Shown here piece after piece: positions 56,272 through 63,637 of a DNA stretch of 64,000 nucleotides. This DNA comes from Sedimentibacter acidaminivorans (GTDB lineage Bacteria; Bacillota; Clostridia; Tissierellales; Sedimentibacteraceae): NCBI RefSeq assembly GCF_017873955.1, contig NZ_JAGGKS010000003.1, forward strand, positions 124,001 through 188,000, given 5' to 3'. The translations under genes were made by a program, and so were the position numbers. The notes below the pieces were generated by a model. That model saw only the letters and a list, made by a program, of their open reading frames with translations. It ran no database searches and was not told the DNA's origin. Each line of letters opens with the position of its first letter. Within the stretch, counting starts at the first letter, position 1.

Positions 56272-56993
56272 CTAAATTTCCTCCCGTATAACATCCACTC
56301 TTTTCTTACATTCCCAATAAGTTTTGTGTTAATATATTCTTCAATTTCCTGATTACCCTTTTTTAATAATAACTTGTCATCTTCAAATCCTGAAACGTAT
56401 AAAAGATTTGCAAGTCTTTTTCTGTATGTATGTACAAAATCAAAATTTTCTAAGATTTTTTCCATTTCAGAAAAACTTTTATTTGTTTCATAAATATTAT
56501 CTGATGTTTCTAACGATACTTTTCTGCCATCAATAAATACACGAATAATATCAATGATTTTAATTTCACACAACTGTCCTCTGTAATCTCTAACACTAAT
56601 ATATTGTTTTTCTTTGTTTATATCCATAATTACAATATCCAATGCCCTAAATAACCTATCTTTGTCAACAGGCTTGTTCAAATATCTCATTACCTTTAAA
56701 TCAAATGCAAAATCTATATAATTATCAAAGCCAGTTACAAACATAATTATAGCATCAGGACACTCTCTTATTATAAACTTTGCTGTGTCAATTCCATTTA
56801 TACAATCCATTTCTATATCTAAAAAAAACATATCAAAATCAGATAGTTTTTCTGATACAAGTTTATTTCCATCCTCATAGCATTTGATTTCAAATATTAA
56901 GTTGTTATATCTTTCATATTCATTCAAAATATCGCATAATTCATTGCAACATACAACTTCATCATCACAGATAGCAATCTTATAATTATCCAT
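56268..56993 (-). CDS. agrA: AgrA-type LytTR response regulator
   Basis: 241 residues: a receiver domain (4-120) with AICDDE, FFLDIEMD holding the phosphorylated aspartate and RYLNKPVD, then a LytTR DNA-binding domain (140-240, ISVRDYRGQLCEIKI, FVHTYRKRLANL). The ATG at 56993 is 7 bases after GGGG; a TTG directly before it is less likely. First gene of the agrA-C-D-B cluster. Confidence 0.93.
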   Translation of the reverse strand: MDNYKIAICDDEVVCCNELCDILNEYERYNNLIFEIKCYEDGNKLVSEKLSDFDMFFLDIEMDCINGIDTAKFIIRECPDAIIMFVTGFDNYIDFAFDLKVMRYLNKPVDKDRLFRALDIVIMDINKEKQYISVRDYRGQLCEIKIIDIIRVFIDGRKVSLETSDNIYETNKSFSEMEKILENFDFVHTYRKRLANLLYVSGFEDDKLLLKKGNQEIEEYINTKLIGNVRKEWMLYGRKFR

Positions 56994-57025
56994 CAATTAT
57001 CCCCAATCTACTTTTGATTACCATC

Positions 57026-57054
57026 ATTATACAATATTCTACAATATTTCTCAA
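57026..57054 (-). promoter_or_regulatory. Sigma-A type promoter of agrAC
   Basis: TTGAGA (57049-57054), 17 bp, TATAAT (57026-57031) on the minus strand. It has no AgrA-box, so agrAC is probably constitutive. Confidence 0.7.
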
Positions 57055-57100
57055 GTTTACTTTTTATAATACTAATTCAGTGCTAATAGACTTCATGAAT

Positions 57101-57313
57101 AAAGCATGTATAATTTTAATTACACATGCTTTAATAAGATTTATCAAATTTAGTATTACTTTAAATCTTTATTTTCCCCCAATTAAATAAAGATGCTTTT
57201 CTTATATTTGATATAATCTTCTATAATTTCCCTTTATGTATATTAATGCTCACTATATGTCATCTGAATGAATAAACAAAACTAAATTATCTTTTTGCTA
57301 GTATAATTATTAT
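57101..57313 (-). ncRNA. Candidate Agr-controlled small RNA
   Basis: The promoter at 57320-57347, with an AgrA-box copy, predicts a transcript starting near 57313. No reading frame with a ribosome site follows. A hairpin at 57101-57132 (15-bp stem with one mismatch, 2-3 base loop) could end it, giving about 210 bases. The RNA would carry two G-rich stretches (AAAGGGAAA and GGGGGAAAA). The position recalls RNAIII of staphylococcal agr, but there is no sequence similarity. The transcript is a prediction. Confidence 0.35.
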
Positions 57314-57319
57314 ATTGAT

Positions 57320-57347
57320 ATATTAATACAATAACAAACTAAGTCAA
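57320..57347 (-). promoter_or_regulatory. Second agr-type promoter, upstream of agrA
   Basis: TTGACT (57342-57347), 16 bp, TAATAT (57320-57325) on the minus strand. Spacing equals that of the agrDB promoter. Confidence 0.6.
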
Positions 57348-57352
57348 TAGAT

Positions 57353-57399
57353 TTTGTAAATTTTACTATTATTTTTGCAAAAACGTATGATTATGGTAA
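57353..57399 (-). promoter_or_regulatory. Second copy of the candidate AgrA binding element
   Basis: It aligns without gaps to 54899-54945: TTACCATAA-N5-CGTTTTT-N-CAAAA, then TTACAAA, then 5 bp to the -35 box. Roughly three quarters of the positions are identical in a region otherwise unrelated. Confidence 0.6.
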
Positions 57400-57418
57400 T
57401 TTTTTCTATTTGAATAGC

Positions 57419-57458
57419 AAAAAAAACAACATAAAACAAATTATTTTATGTTGTTTTT
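57419..57458 (-). terminator. Rho-independent terminator of rnhB
   Basis: A 15-bp stem (57422-57436 with 57444-57458) and eight T on the minus strand; the 5' arm includes the last codons and stop of rnhB. Confidence 0.8.
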
Positions 57459-58072
57459 ATATTTTTATTGAGGATCTTTGTGAGAAATGTATTCCTATGT
57501 ATTTCAATAGGTCCATATTCTAACAATGCAGTCCTATGATCTTTTGTACCATAGCCTTTATTTTTTGCAAATTTGTACTGTGGATATTGATTATCTAGTT
57601 TTTCCATTTGCCTATCTCTTGTTACTTTTGCGATAATTGATGCTGCAGCTATTCCATGACATTTTTCATCACCCTTGATTATATTCAATTGAGGAATATC
57701 TAAATCGAGTTTTTCTGCATCTATCAAAAGGTGATCTGGCATTATTTTTTTTCCATCTTTATCTCTTAAATTTTCTATTGCTAATTTCATTGCTAGTTTT
57801 GTTGCATTTTTTATATTAACTTCATCTATAGTTTTACAATCAATTTTACCTATTCCTACAGCTACACAAGATTCCATTATTATATCATATAGTTTGTCTC
57901 TTTTTTTTGGTGAAAGTTTTTTAGAATCATTTACACCTTCTATTAATAAACCCTTGGGCATTACTATTGCACATGCAACTACATCCCCTGCTAGGCAACC
58001 TCTGCCAACTTCATCAATACAAGCTATGTTTTCATAACCCTTGTCCCACAATTCTTGTTCAATTTCTAACAT
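57446..58072 (-). CDS. rnhB: Ribonuclease HII
   Basis: 208 residues: CIDEVGRGCLAGDVVACAIV near residue 18 with the catalytic DE, LLIDAEKLDL near 112 and GIAAASIIAKVTRD near 140, with KNKGYGTKDH near 168. It removes ribonucleotides from DNA. Its terminator overlaps the stop. It lies 23 bp after rbgA. Confidence 0.97.
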   Translation of the reverse strand: MLEIEQELWDKGYENIACIDEVGRGCLAGDVVACAIVMPKGLLIEGVNDSKKLSPKKRDKLYDIIMESCVAVGIGKIDCKTIDEVNIKNATKLAMKLAIENLRDKDGKKIMPDHLLIDAEKLDLDIPQLNIIKGDEKCHGIAAASIIAKVTRDRQMEKLDNQYPQYKFAKNKGYGTKDHRTALLEYGPIEIHRNTFLTKILNKNIKTT

Positions 58073-58095
58073 AATGTCCCCCTTCTAATTCATAT

Positions 58096-58947
58096 CTATA
58101 GCATTTTTGGTCTTTCCAATGACATTCTACCTAGATTTCCATCTCTAAAATCCTTTAATATCATCCTGCTAACTTTTAAATAATCTATTTCTGTTTTATT
58201 ATATACGCACGCTCTCTTAATAGCAATATTATCAATGGTATCAATTACTCTTTCACCAGGTTCTACCCCATATCTTACAAGCAATGAATTTTCTAATCCC
58301 ATATTTCTCATTCTTTCAACAAAATTAAAAGCTATTTCTTCAAGAACAAGAACCTCATCCCTTATTGCTCCAGAAAAAGCAAGATTCAATGCACCATCTT
58401 CGTTTATAAATTTAGGCCATAAAATACCTGGAGTATCTAATAGCTCAATATTACCAGTCAATCGTATCCATTGTTTTGCTTTTGTAATACCAGGGATATT
58501 ACCAGTTTTAGTGCTTTTCTTTTTTGCCAGTGAATTTATAAGCGTAGATTTCCCCACATTTGGAATGCCTGCAATCATAGCTTTAATTGTTTTATGCAAC
58601 AAACCTCTTTTTTTATATCTCTCAACGATTTCTTTAGAAGCATCCTCTATAGCCATCTCTAATTTTCTAAGTTCTTTATTATTGGTTGAATTGTATAAAA
58701 CAACAGACCACCCTTGTTTTTTATAGTATTCTTCCCATTCTTTATTAATATTTGGATCTGCTAAATCATATTTATTTAATACAATTAGCCTTTTCTTATC
58801 TTTGAACAATTCATCTAAATCTGGATTTTTGCTACTTATAGGAATCCTAGCATCTATAACTTCTATAACTATATTTACAAGTTTAAGATTTTCCTTAAGT
58901 AAATCCTTAGTTTTTTTCATATGTCCCGGATACCAATTTATATTCAT
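58096..58947 (-). CDS. rbgA: Ribosome biogenesis GTPase RbgA (YlqF)
   Basis: 283 residues, a circularly permuted GTPase: WYPGHMKKTKDLLKENL at the N-terminus, G4 LNKYDLAD near residue 60 before G1 GIPNVGKSTLINSLAKK near 128 and G3 DTPGILWPKF near 172. It is needed for late 50S assembly. The order with rplS and rnhB is conserved. AAGAGG precedes the ATG. Confidence 0.96.
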   Translation of the reverse strand: MNINWYPGHMKKTKDLLKENLKLVNIVIEVIDARIPISSKNPDLDELFKDKKRLIVLNKYDLADPNINKEWEEYYKKQGWSVVLYNSTNNKELRKLEMAIEDASKEIVERYKKRGLLHKTIKAMIAGIPNVGKSTLINSLAKKKSTKTGNIPGITKAKQWIRLTGNIELLDTPGILWPKFINEDGALNLAFSGAIRDEVLVLEEIAFNFVERMRNMGLENSLLVRYGVEPGERVIDTIDNIAIKRACVYNKTEIDYLKVSRMILKDFRDGNLGRMSLERPKML

Positions 58948-58972
58948 AATTTACCTCTTCTTACTTTCCTTA

Positions 58973-59010
58973 ATTTTCTATTCAATAACTATAAATATCT
59001 AATATTTTAT
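58973..59010. repeat. 38-bp direct repeat, first copy
   Basis: Bases 58973-59010 recur at 59233-59270 with one mismatch (260 bp apart). The second copy runs into the left arm of the second palindromic repeat, suggesting that a larger unit was duplicated here. Confidence 0.7.
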
Positions 59011-59050
59011 ACCTACTAGCTAATACTTCATGAAATTCAACCTCGAAGTA

Positions 59051-59233
59051 CTCACAGGTAAGAAAATGTGAAATTTTATTCTGACTAGCGCATATTTTGA
59101 GAAATTGTACGAAATTTTAAAAACAGTTTTGGCACATTTAGCGAAGCGTATGTGTGCCATTGTTTTTAAAATTGAAGTTACAATTTCCAAAATTTTAGCA
59201 GGAATAATTAAATTTTGCATTTTCCTACTCACA
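59051..59233. repeat. Palindromic MITE-like repeat, copy 1
   Basis: The element is a long imperfect inverted repeat: CTGACTAGCGC..GAAATTGTAC on the left mirrors GTTACAATTTC..TAGCAGGAA on the right, around a core with TTTTAAAAACAG and GGCACA/TGTGCC arms and the loop TTTAGCGAAGCGTATG. About 125 bp of it matches copy 2 closely. It contains a 70-codon open frame that is an artefact of the repeat. Confidence 0.75.
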
Positions 59234-59249
59234 TTTTCTATTCAATAAC

Positions 59250-59419
59250 TGTAAATATCTAATATTTTATTCTGACTAGCGCACATTTTGTGAAATTGTA
59301 CGAAAATTTAAAAAACAGTTTTGGCACATTTAGCGAAGCGTATGTGTGCCATTGTTTTTTGAATTGAAGTTACAATTTCCAAAATTTTAGCAGGAAGGAT
59401 AAAATGTTAGATATTTACA
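59250..59419. repeat. Palindromic MITE-like repeat, copy 2
   Basis: Same core as copy 1; its outer arms TGTAAATATCTAA (59250-59262) and TTAGATATTTACA (59407-59419) are exact inverted repeats. Length about 170 bp. It lies between rbgA and the rplS terminator and is probably non-coding; transcribed, it would fold into one long hairpin. Confidence 0.75.
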
Positions 59420-59447
59420 AAAAAATTGAGGACGTTCGCCCTCAATT
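59418..59447 (-). terminator. Rho-independent terminator of rplS
   Basis: AATTGAGG/CCTCAATT stem with an 8-base loop and a T-run on the minus strand, overlapping the rplS stop codon. Confidence 0.85.
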
Positions 59448-59793
59448 AATATGTTCTCAATTCTTTAACTTTAGTTGCTTTACCAGTTCTTTCTCTTAAG
59501 TAGAACAATCTCGCACGTCTAACTTTACCTCTTCTTACTACATCAATTTGTTCAATCTTTGGAGAGTGAATTGGGAATGTTCTTTCAACTCCTATTCCAT
59601 AAGAAATCTTTCTAACAGTAAAAGTTGCTCTATTGCTTCCACCTTGTTTTTTTATAACTGTACCTTCGAATATCTGAATTCTTTCTCTGTTTCCTTCTTT
59701 TATTCTAACGTGTACCTTTATAGTATCACCAACATTAAAAGGTGTAAGTTCACTTTTAACTTGTTCTAATTCTATTGATTTTATTAAGTCCAT
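59446..59793 (-). CDS. rplS: 50S ribosomal protein L19
   Basis: 115 residues, the usual length: [20 protein letters not shown] near residue 20, [36 protein letters not shown] and [14 protein letters not shown]. The ATG at 59793 has AAGGAGG before it; the longer frame extends into the leader. L19 lies at the 30S-50S interface. Confidence 0.98.
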   Translation of the reverse strand: MDLIKSIELEQVKSELTPFNVGDTIKVHVRIKEGNRERIQIFEGTVIKKQGGSNRATFTVRKISYGIGVERTFPIHSPKIEQIDVVRRGKVRRARLFYLRERTGKATKVKELRTY

Positions 59794-59856
59794 TTGTATA
59801 CCTCCTTTCACAAAGCGTTCTTGCATCACAAAATGCAGAGGACCACCGTATACTCT
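59794..59856 (-). promoter_or_regulatory. L19 leader (autoregulatory mRNA element)
   Basis: Between the promoter and the ATG are the segments ACGGTGGTCCTCTGCA and TGCAAGAACGCTTTGTG, which pair and match the pattern of the Firmicute ribosomal L19 leader. Feedback by L19 is the known family role. Confidence 0.65.
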
Positions 59857-59861
59857 ATTGC

Positions 59862-59891
59862 ATTATAGCATAAATGTTATTATGCTGACAA
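59862..59891 (-). promoter_or_regulatory. Extended -10 promoter of rplS
   Basis: TTGTCA (59886-59891), 18 bp ending in TGC, then TATAAT (59862-59867) on the minus strand. Confidence 0.7.
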
Positions 59892-59904
59892 CCATTATTT
59901 GTAC

Positions 59905-60621
59905 TTATTTATATTTTTTTTCAAGCTTTTTAAACTCTTCGATTACTTCATTATCTTTAATCATATCAGGACGTCTTTCTATTGTTATTTCAATTGATTT
60001 ATACCGACGCCACTCATCAATATTCTTATGATGACCAGACAACAAAATTTCTGGAACATCTAAATCTAAATAACTTTCTGGTCTAGTGTATTGGGGATAC
60101 TCCAACAAACTATTGCTATGAGATTCATCTATTGATGACTCATCTGACCCAAGTACACCTGGTAAAAGTCTACTCACTGCATCTACAAGCATTAAAACTG
60201 GTAGCTCTCCACTTGTTAAAACATAATCCCCCATAGATATTTCTTCATCAACATATTTGTCAATAATTCTTTGATCTATACCTTCATAATGTCCTGCAAT
60301 AAGGATAATATGATCTTTTTTAGAAAGTTCTCTAGCTTTATTTTGTGTAAATAAATTGCCTTTCGGTGATAAATATATTATATATGAATTGTCCATTTTT
60401 ACAGCATCCAAAGCTTTAAACATAGGTTCAGGCTTAATTAACATGCCTGGACCACCGCCATATGGATAATCATCAACCTTATTATGCTTGTTTTCAGAAA
60501 AATCTCTAAGGTTTGTATAATCTAATTGAAAATAATTATTCTTAATTGCTCTTCCTATTATTCCATTATTAGCATAAACCTCAATTAGCTCTGGAAACAA
60601 AGTTATAATGTCAAATTTCAT
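59905..60621 (-). CDS. trmD: tRNA (guanine-37-N1)-methyltransferase TrmD
   Basis: 238 residues: ITLFPELIEVYANNGIIGRA at the start, the trefoil-knot SAM site GHYEGIDQRIID and SMGDYVLTSGELPVLMLVDA (residues 105-150). It makes m1G37 in tRNA and prevents frameshifts. It overlaps rimM by 4 bp. Confidence 0.98.
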   Translation of the reverse strand: MKFDIITLFPELIEVYANNGIIGRAIKNNYFQLDYTNLRDFSENKHNKVDDYPYGGGPGMLIKPEPMFKALDAVKMDNSYIIYLSPKGNLFTQNKARELSKKDHIILIAGHYEGIDQRIIDKYVDEEISMGDYVLTSGELPVLMLVDAVSRLLPGVLGSDESSIDESHSNSLLEYPQYTRPESYLDLDVPEILLSGHHKNIDEWRRYKSIEITIERRPDMIKDNEVIEEFKKLEKKYK

Positions 60622-61118
60622 TCCAACAGCCCCTCAATAACATTTATAATAATTTTTCTATCTTTCATATTTACTTCTTTTACTACTTCCTTAACAGCAG
60701 GTATTAAATAGGTTTTATCATTGTTTTTAATTTCATATACATCATTAGCTCCAGGTTGATATATCTCGCTTATTTCGCCTATATATTCACCCTCATCAGA
60801 ATATACCTTCATACCTTCTAGTTCAAATAAGTAATAGGTATCTTCAGGCAAATCTCTTAACTGATCTTCAAATATAGATATATAAGAATTTTTAAAGGAT
60901 TCCGCAGTACTCATATCCTCTATATTTTCAAGAGTCAAGTACACAGTTCCTTTTCTATACCAAACCTCTTTGATTTTTCTTTTTATATTATCCTTTTCTG
61001 TATAAACATACTCAAGATCATCAAATCTTTCCAAATCATCAGTAAATGGTACGCATTTTATACAACCTTTAACACCATGTGTGTTTACTATTTTTCCAAC
61101 CTTAATATAATCTTTCAT
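60618..61118 (-). CDS. rimM: 16S rRNA processing protein RimM
   Basis: 166 residues: VGKIVNTHGVKGCIKCVPFT at the N-terminus and a C-terminal PRC barrel (ELEGMKVYSDEGEYIGEI; YLIPAVKEVVKEVN). It assists assembly of the 30S head with S19. Positioned between khpA and trmD. Confidence 0.97.
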   Translation of the reverse strand: MKDYIKVGKIVNTHGVKGCIKCVPFTDDLERFDDLEYVYTEKDNIKRKIKEVWYRKGTVYLTLENIEDMSTAESFKNSYISIFEDQLRDLPEDTYYLFELEGMKVYSDEGEYIGEISEIYQPGANDVYEIKNNDKTYLIPAVKEVVKEVNMKDRKIIINVIEGLLE

Positions 61119-61151
61119 AATTACCTCTGTTAATTTTAGTGCAAATATATA

Positions 61152-61171
61152 GGGATTAGTATACTAATCCC
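61152..61171. other. 20-bp perfect palindrome between khpA and rimM
   Basis: GGGATTAGTATACTAATCCC is self-complementary. No T-run follows on the minus strand. It may be an RNA hairpin that adjusts transcript stability or a protein binding site. Confidence 0.4.
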
Positions 61172-61185
61172 CCAAATAGGTATTA

Positions 61186-61416
61186 TTATTGAATAATTTC
61201 TACAATTACTCTTTTATTATCTTTGGTAGCAGCGGCTTTAACAACTGTTCTAATAGCTTTTGCTATTCTGCCTTGCTTTCCTATTACTTTACCCATATCG
61301 TCAGGAGCTACTTTTAATTCTATTATAAGTGATTGACTGCCTTCAACTTCATTTACGGTTACAAGTTCTGGATAATCGACTAGTGATTTTGCTATATATT
61401 CTACTAATTCACCCAT
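61186..61416 (-). CDS. khpA: KH-domain RNA-binding protein KhpA (YlqC)
   Basis: 76 residues: LVEYIAKSLVDYPELVTVNE and the KH motif DMGKVIGKQGRIAKAIRTVV near residue 40. It usually pairs with KhpB/Jag to bind RNA and affects cell division. The ATG at 61416 has GAGGTG 6 bases upstream. Confidence 0.96.
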   Translation of the reverse strand: MGELVEYIAKSLVDYPELVTVNEVEGSQSLIIELKVAPDDMGKVIGKQGRIAKAIRTVVKAAATKDNKRVIVEIIQ

Positions 61417-61428
61417 TATAATCACCTC

Positions 61429-61692
61429 TTATTTATTTTCATCTCTTTTTTCATAAATACCGTTAGTTTTAAATAACATACCAACTGTTTCTGTAGGTTT
61501 AGCTCCGTTGTTTAACCATTTAATAGCACTTTCATCATTGATTTTAACTATTTTTGGCTCAACTACAGGATTGTAATATCCGATTTCTTCTATAAAACGT
61601 CCATCTCTTGGAGAACGAGAATCAGCTACAACTATTCTGTAAAAAGGTTTCTTTTTAGAACCCATTCTTTTTAATCTTATCTTAACTGACAT
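61429..61692 (-). CDS. rpsP: 30S ribosomal protein S16
   Basis: 87 residues: [40 protein letters not shown]. The start at 61692 has AAGGAGG at good spacing; three codons upstream in the longer frame overlap the ribosome site. 13 bp from khpA. Confidence 0.98.
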   Translation of the reverse strand: MSVKIRLKRMGSKKKPFYRIVVADSRSPRDGRFIEEIGYYNPVVEPKIVKINDESAIKWLNNGAKPTETVGMLFKTNGIYEKRDENK

Positions 61693-61762
61693 TAATATCA
61701 CCTCCTTATATTTATATTAGTAAACTATATATGATAAAGGAAAATTCCTAAATCTGCATTTG

Positions 61763-63118
61763 TTAAAATGGCAACCCTAATTTACCAAGTCCACCCATTC
61801 CGCCTTTTTTCTTACCCATTTTTTCCATTGAACTAAATTTTTTCATCATTTTTTTCATTTCATCATATTGTTTTAAAAGCTGATTTACTTTTTGTACTGA
61901 AGTACCACTTCCTGCGGCTATCCTTTTTCTTCTGCTACCATTTATTATGGTCGGATTTAATCTTTCTCGTTTTGTCATTGATTGTATTATAGCTTCAGTA
62001 CGTTTCATTTCGTTTTCGTCAACTTTTAAACCTTTAAGTTTCTTATTGCCACCTAAACCTGGTATCATTTCTAAGATATCATCTAAAGGACCCATATTTT
62101 TCATTTGTTGTAATTGTGATAAGAAGTCTTCTAAATTAAATTCTTGAGTTTTTAATTTTTTTTGTAATTCTAGAGCTTGTTTTTCATCAAATGCACCTTG
62201 TGCTTTTTCTATAATTGATAAAACATCACCCATTCCTAATATTCTAGATGCCATTCTGTCTGGATAAAAAGGTTCTATTTGATCCATTTTTTCTCCAACG
62301 GAAACAAACTTTATAGGTTTATCAACTACATTTCTAATTGAAAGTGCCGCTCCACCTCTGGCATCACCATCTATTTTAGTAAGTATTACTCCTGTTATCT
62401 CTAAATATTTATTAAATGTTTCAGCAACCTTTACCGCATCTTGACCTGTCATAGCATCTAAAAGTAAAAGAATTTCATCTGGTTTTACTTCTTCTTTAAT
62501 TTGAACAAGTTCATTCATCAAATCATCATCTATATGAAGACGTCCAGCAGTATCTATTATTACAACATCATTACCATGTTTTAAAGCATGTTTCATTGCT
62601 TCTTTTGCTATAGTAACCGGACTTACTTTATCTCCCATTGCAAATACTGGAACATCAACACTTGCACCAACAACTTCCAATTGTTTGATAGCTGCTGGTC
62701 TATATATATCACAAGCAACTAACAATGGTCTTTTACCATCTTTTTTTAGTTTTTTTGCGAGCTTACCTGTAGCAGTAGTTTTACCAGCACCTTGGAGTCC
62801 ACACATCATAAAGTATGTTATATCATTTGGATTGAATTTTAACTTGCTTTCTGCTTCACCCATTATCTTCATGAGCTCATCATGAACAATTTTTACAACT
62901 TGCTGTCCCGGGGTTAAGCTTTCCATAACTTCATGTCCAAGAGAGCGCTCTTTAACATTATTAATAAATGTTTTTACAACTTTATAATTAACATCAGCTT
63001 CTAAAAGGGACATCTTAACTTCTTTCATTGCTACATCGATGTCTTTTTCTGTAAGTTTTCCTTTACCTCTAAGTTTTTTTAATGTATTTTGAAGTTTATC
63101 AGACAAATTTTCAAACAT
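61763..63118 (-). CDS. ffh: Signal recognition particle protein Ffh
   Basis: 451 residues: N domain (1-90), G domain with GLQGAGKTTATGKLAKKL near 108, DTAGRLHIDDDLMNEL near 190 and TKIDGDARGGAALSI near 246, then a methionine-rich M domain (about 310-451) that binds 4.5S RNA and signal peptides. It follows ylxM by 11 bp. Confidence 0.98.
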   Translation of the reverse strand: MFENLSDKLQNTLKKLRGKGKLTEKDIDVAMKEVKMSLLEADVNYKVVKTFINNVKERSLGHEVMESLTPGQQVVKIVHDELMKIMGEAESKLKFNPNDITYFMMCGLQGAGKTTATGKLAKKLKKDGKRPLLVACDIYRPAAIKQLEVVGASVDVPVFAMGDKVSPVTIAKEAMKHALKHGNDVVIIDTAGRLHIDDDLMNELVQIKEEVKPDEILLLLDAMTGQDAVKVAETFNKYLEITGVILTKIDGDARGGAALSIRNVVDKPIKFVSVGEKMDQIEPFYPDRMASRILGMGDVLSIIEKAQGAFDEKQALELQKKLKTQEFNLEDFLSQLQQMKNMGPLDDILEMIPGLGGNKKLKGLKVDENEMKRTEAIIQSMTKRERLNPTIINGSRRKRIAAGSGTSVQKVNQLLKQYDEMKKMMKKFSSMEKMGKKKGGMGGLGKLGLPF

Positions 63119-63129
63119 AATTGAATAGC

Positions 63130-63477
63130 CTACCCTTCATTTATTATTTTACTTGCCTCTTTTTGAATGTTTTCTACTGAATATTTATATTTTTCATCTG
63201 TTATTCCAGAAGCCAACTTTATAATCTTTTCTGCTGACTTATAATATCTATCGTATTTATAATGTAATTTCATTTTATCTTCATATTCTATCAAGCTTTT
63301 TTCAGCTCGCTTAAGTGCGTCGTGCACTCCTTGTCTACTAATGTTCATTTCTTCAGCAATTTCTGAAAGGCTGTAGTCTTGATTATAATATAAATCAATT
63401 ATATTAGCCTGACTGTCCTTTAATAACTCGCTATAGTAATCGAACAGTATGCTAAAAATAAAATTTTTCTCTGACAT
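63130..63477 (-). CDS. ylxM: YlxM family SRP-associated DNA-binding-like protein
   Basis: 115 residues with a sigma-4-like helix-turn-helix: IDLYYNQDYSLSEIAEEMNI then SRQGVHDALKRAEKSLIEYE. YlxM (UPF0122) binds the SRP RNA complex in some species. The ATG at 63477 is preferred because a promoter (63515-63543) would start transcription downstream of the alternative ATG at 63555. Confidence 0.93.
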   Translation of the reverse strand: MSEKNFIFSILFDYYSELLKDSQANIIDLYYNQDYSLSEIAEEMNISRQGVHDALKRAEKSLIEYEDKMKLHYKYDRYYKSAEKIIKLASGITDEKYKYSVENIQKEASKIINEG

Positions 63478-63514
63478 ATAATCACCCACTGTAAAGTATA
63501 TCGCTTGACAGTGA

Positions 63515-63543
63515 ATTTTACCGCATTTATTATAACTTGTCAA
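63515..63543 (-). promoter_or_regulatory. Sigma-A type promoter of ylxM-ffh
   Basis: TTGACA (63538-63543), 17 bp, TAAAAT (63515-63520) on the minus strand. The leader has CACTGT...ACAGTG arms that could fold over the ylxM ribosome site. Confidence 0.75.
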
Positions 63544-63590
63544 TAGTTTTTTCAAATTTTTTTATTATAATTTTATTTATTATAATAAAT

Positions 63591-63611
63591 GGTACGCATG
63601 GAATGCGTACC
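63591..63611 (-). terminator. Hairpin after ftsY
   Basis: GGTACGCAT/ATGCGTACC, a 9-bp stem with a 3-base loop, 26 bp past the ftsY stop. The tail ATTTATTATAATAAA is only weakly T-rich. Confidence 0.55.
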
Positions 63612-63637
63612 CAACGGTTAATAACATTGATTCTTAT

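Noticed and set aside
59020-59232. 70-codon open frame on the minus strand
   Set aside because: It lies wholly inside the palindromic repeat, has no ribosome site and translates the hairpin arms.
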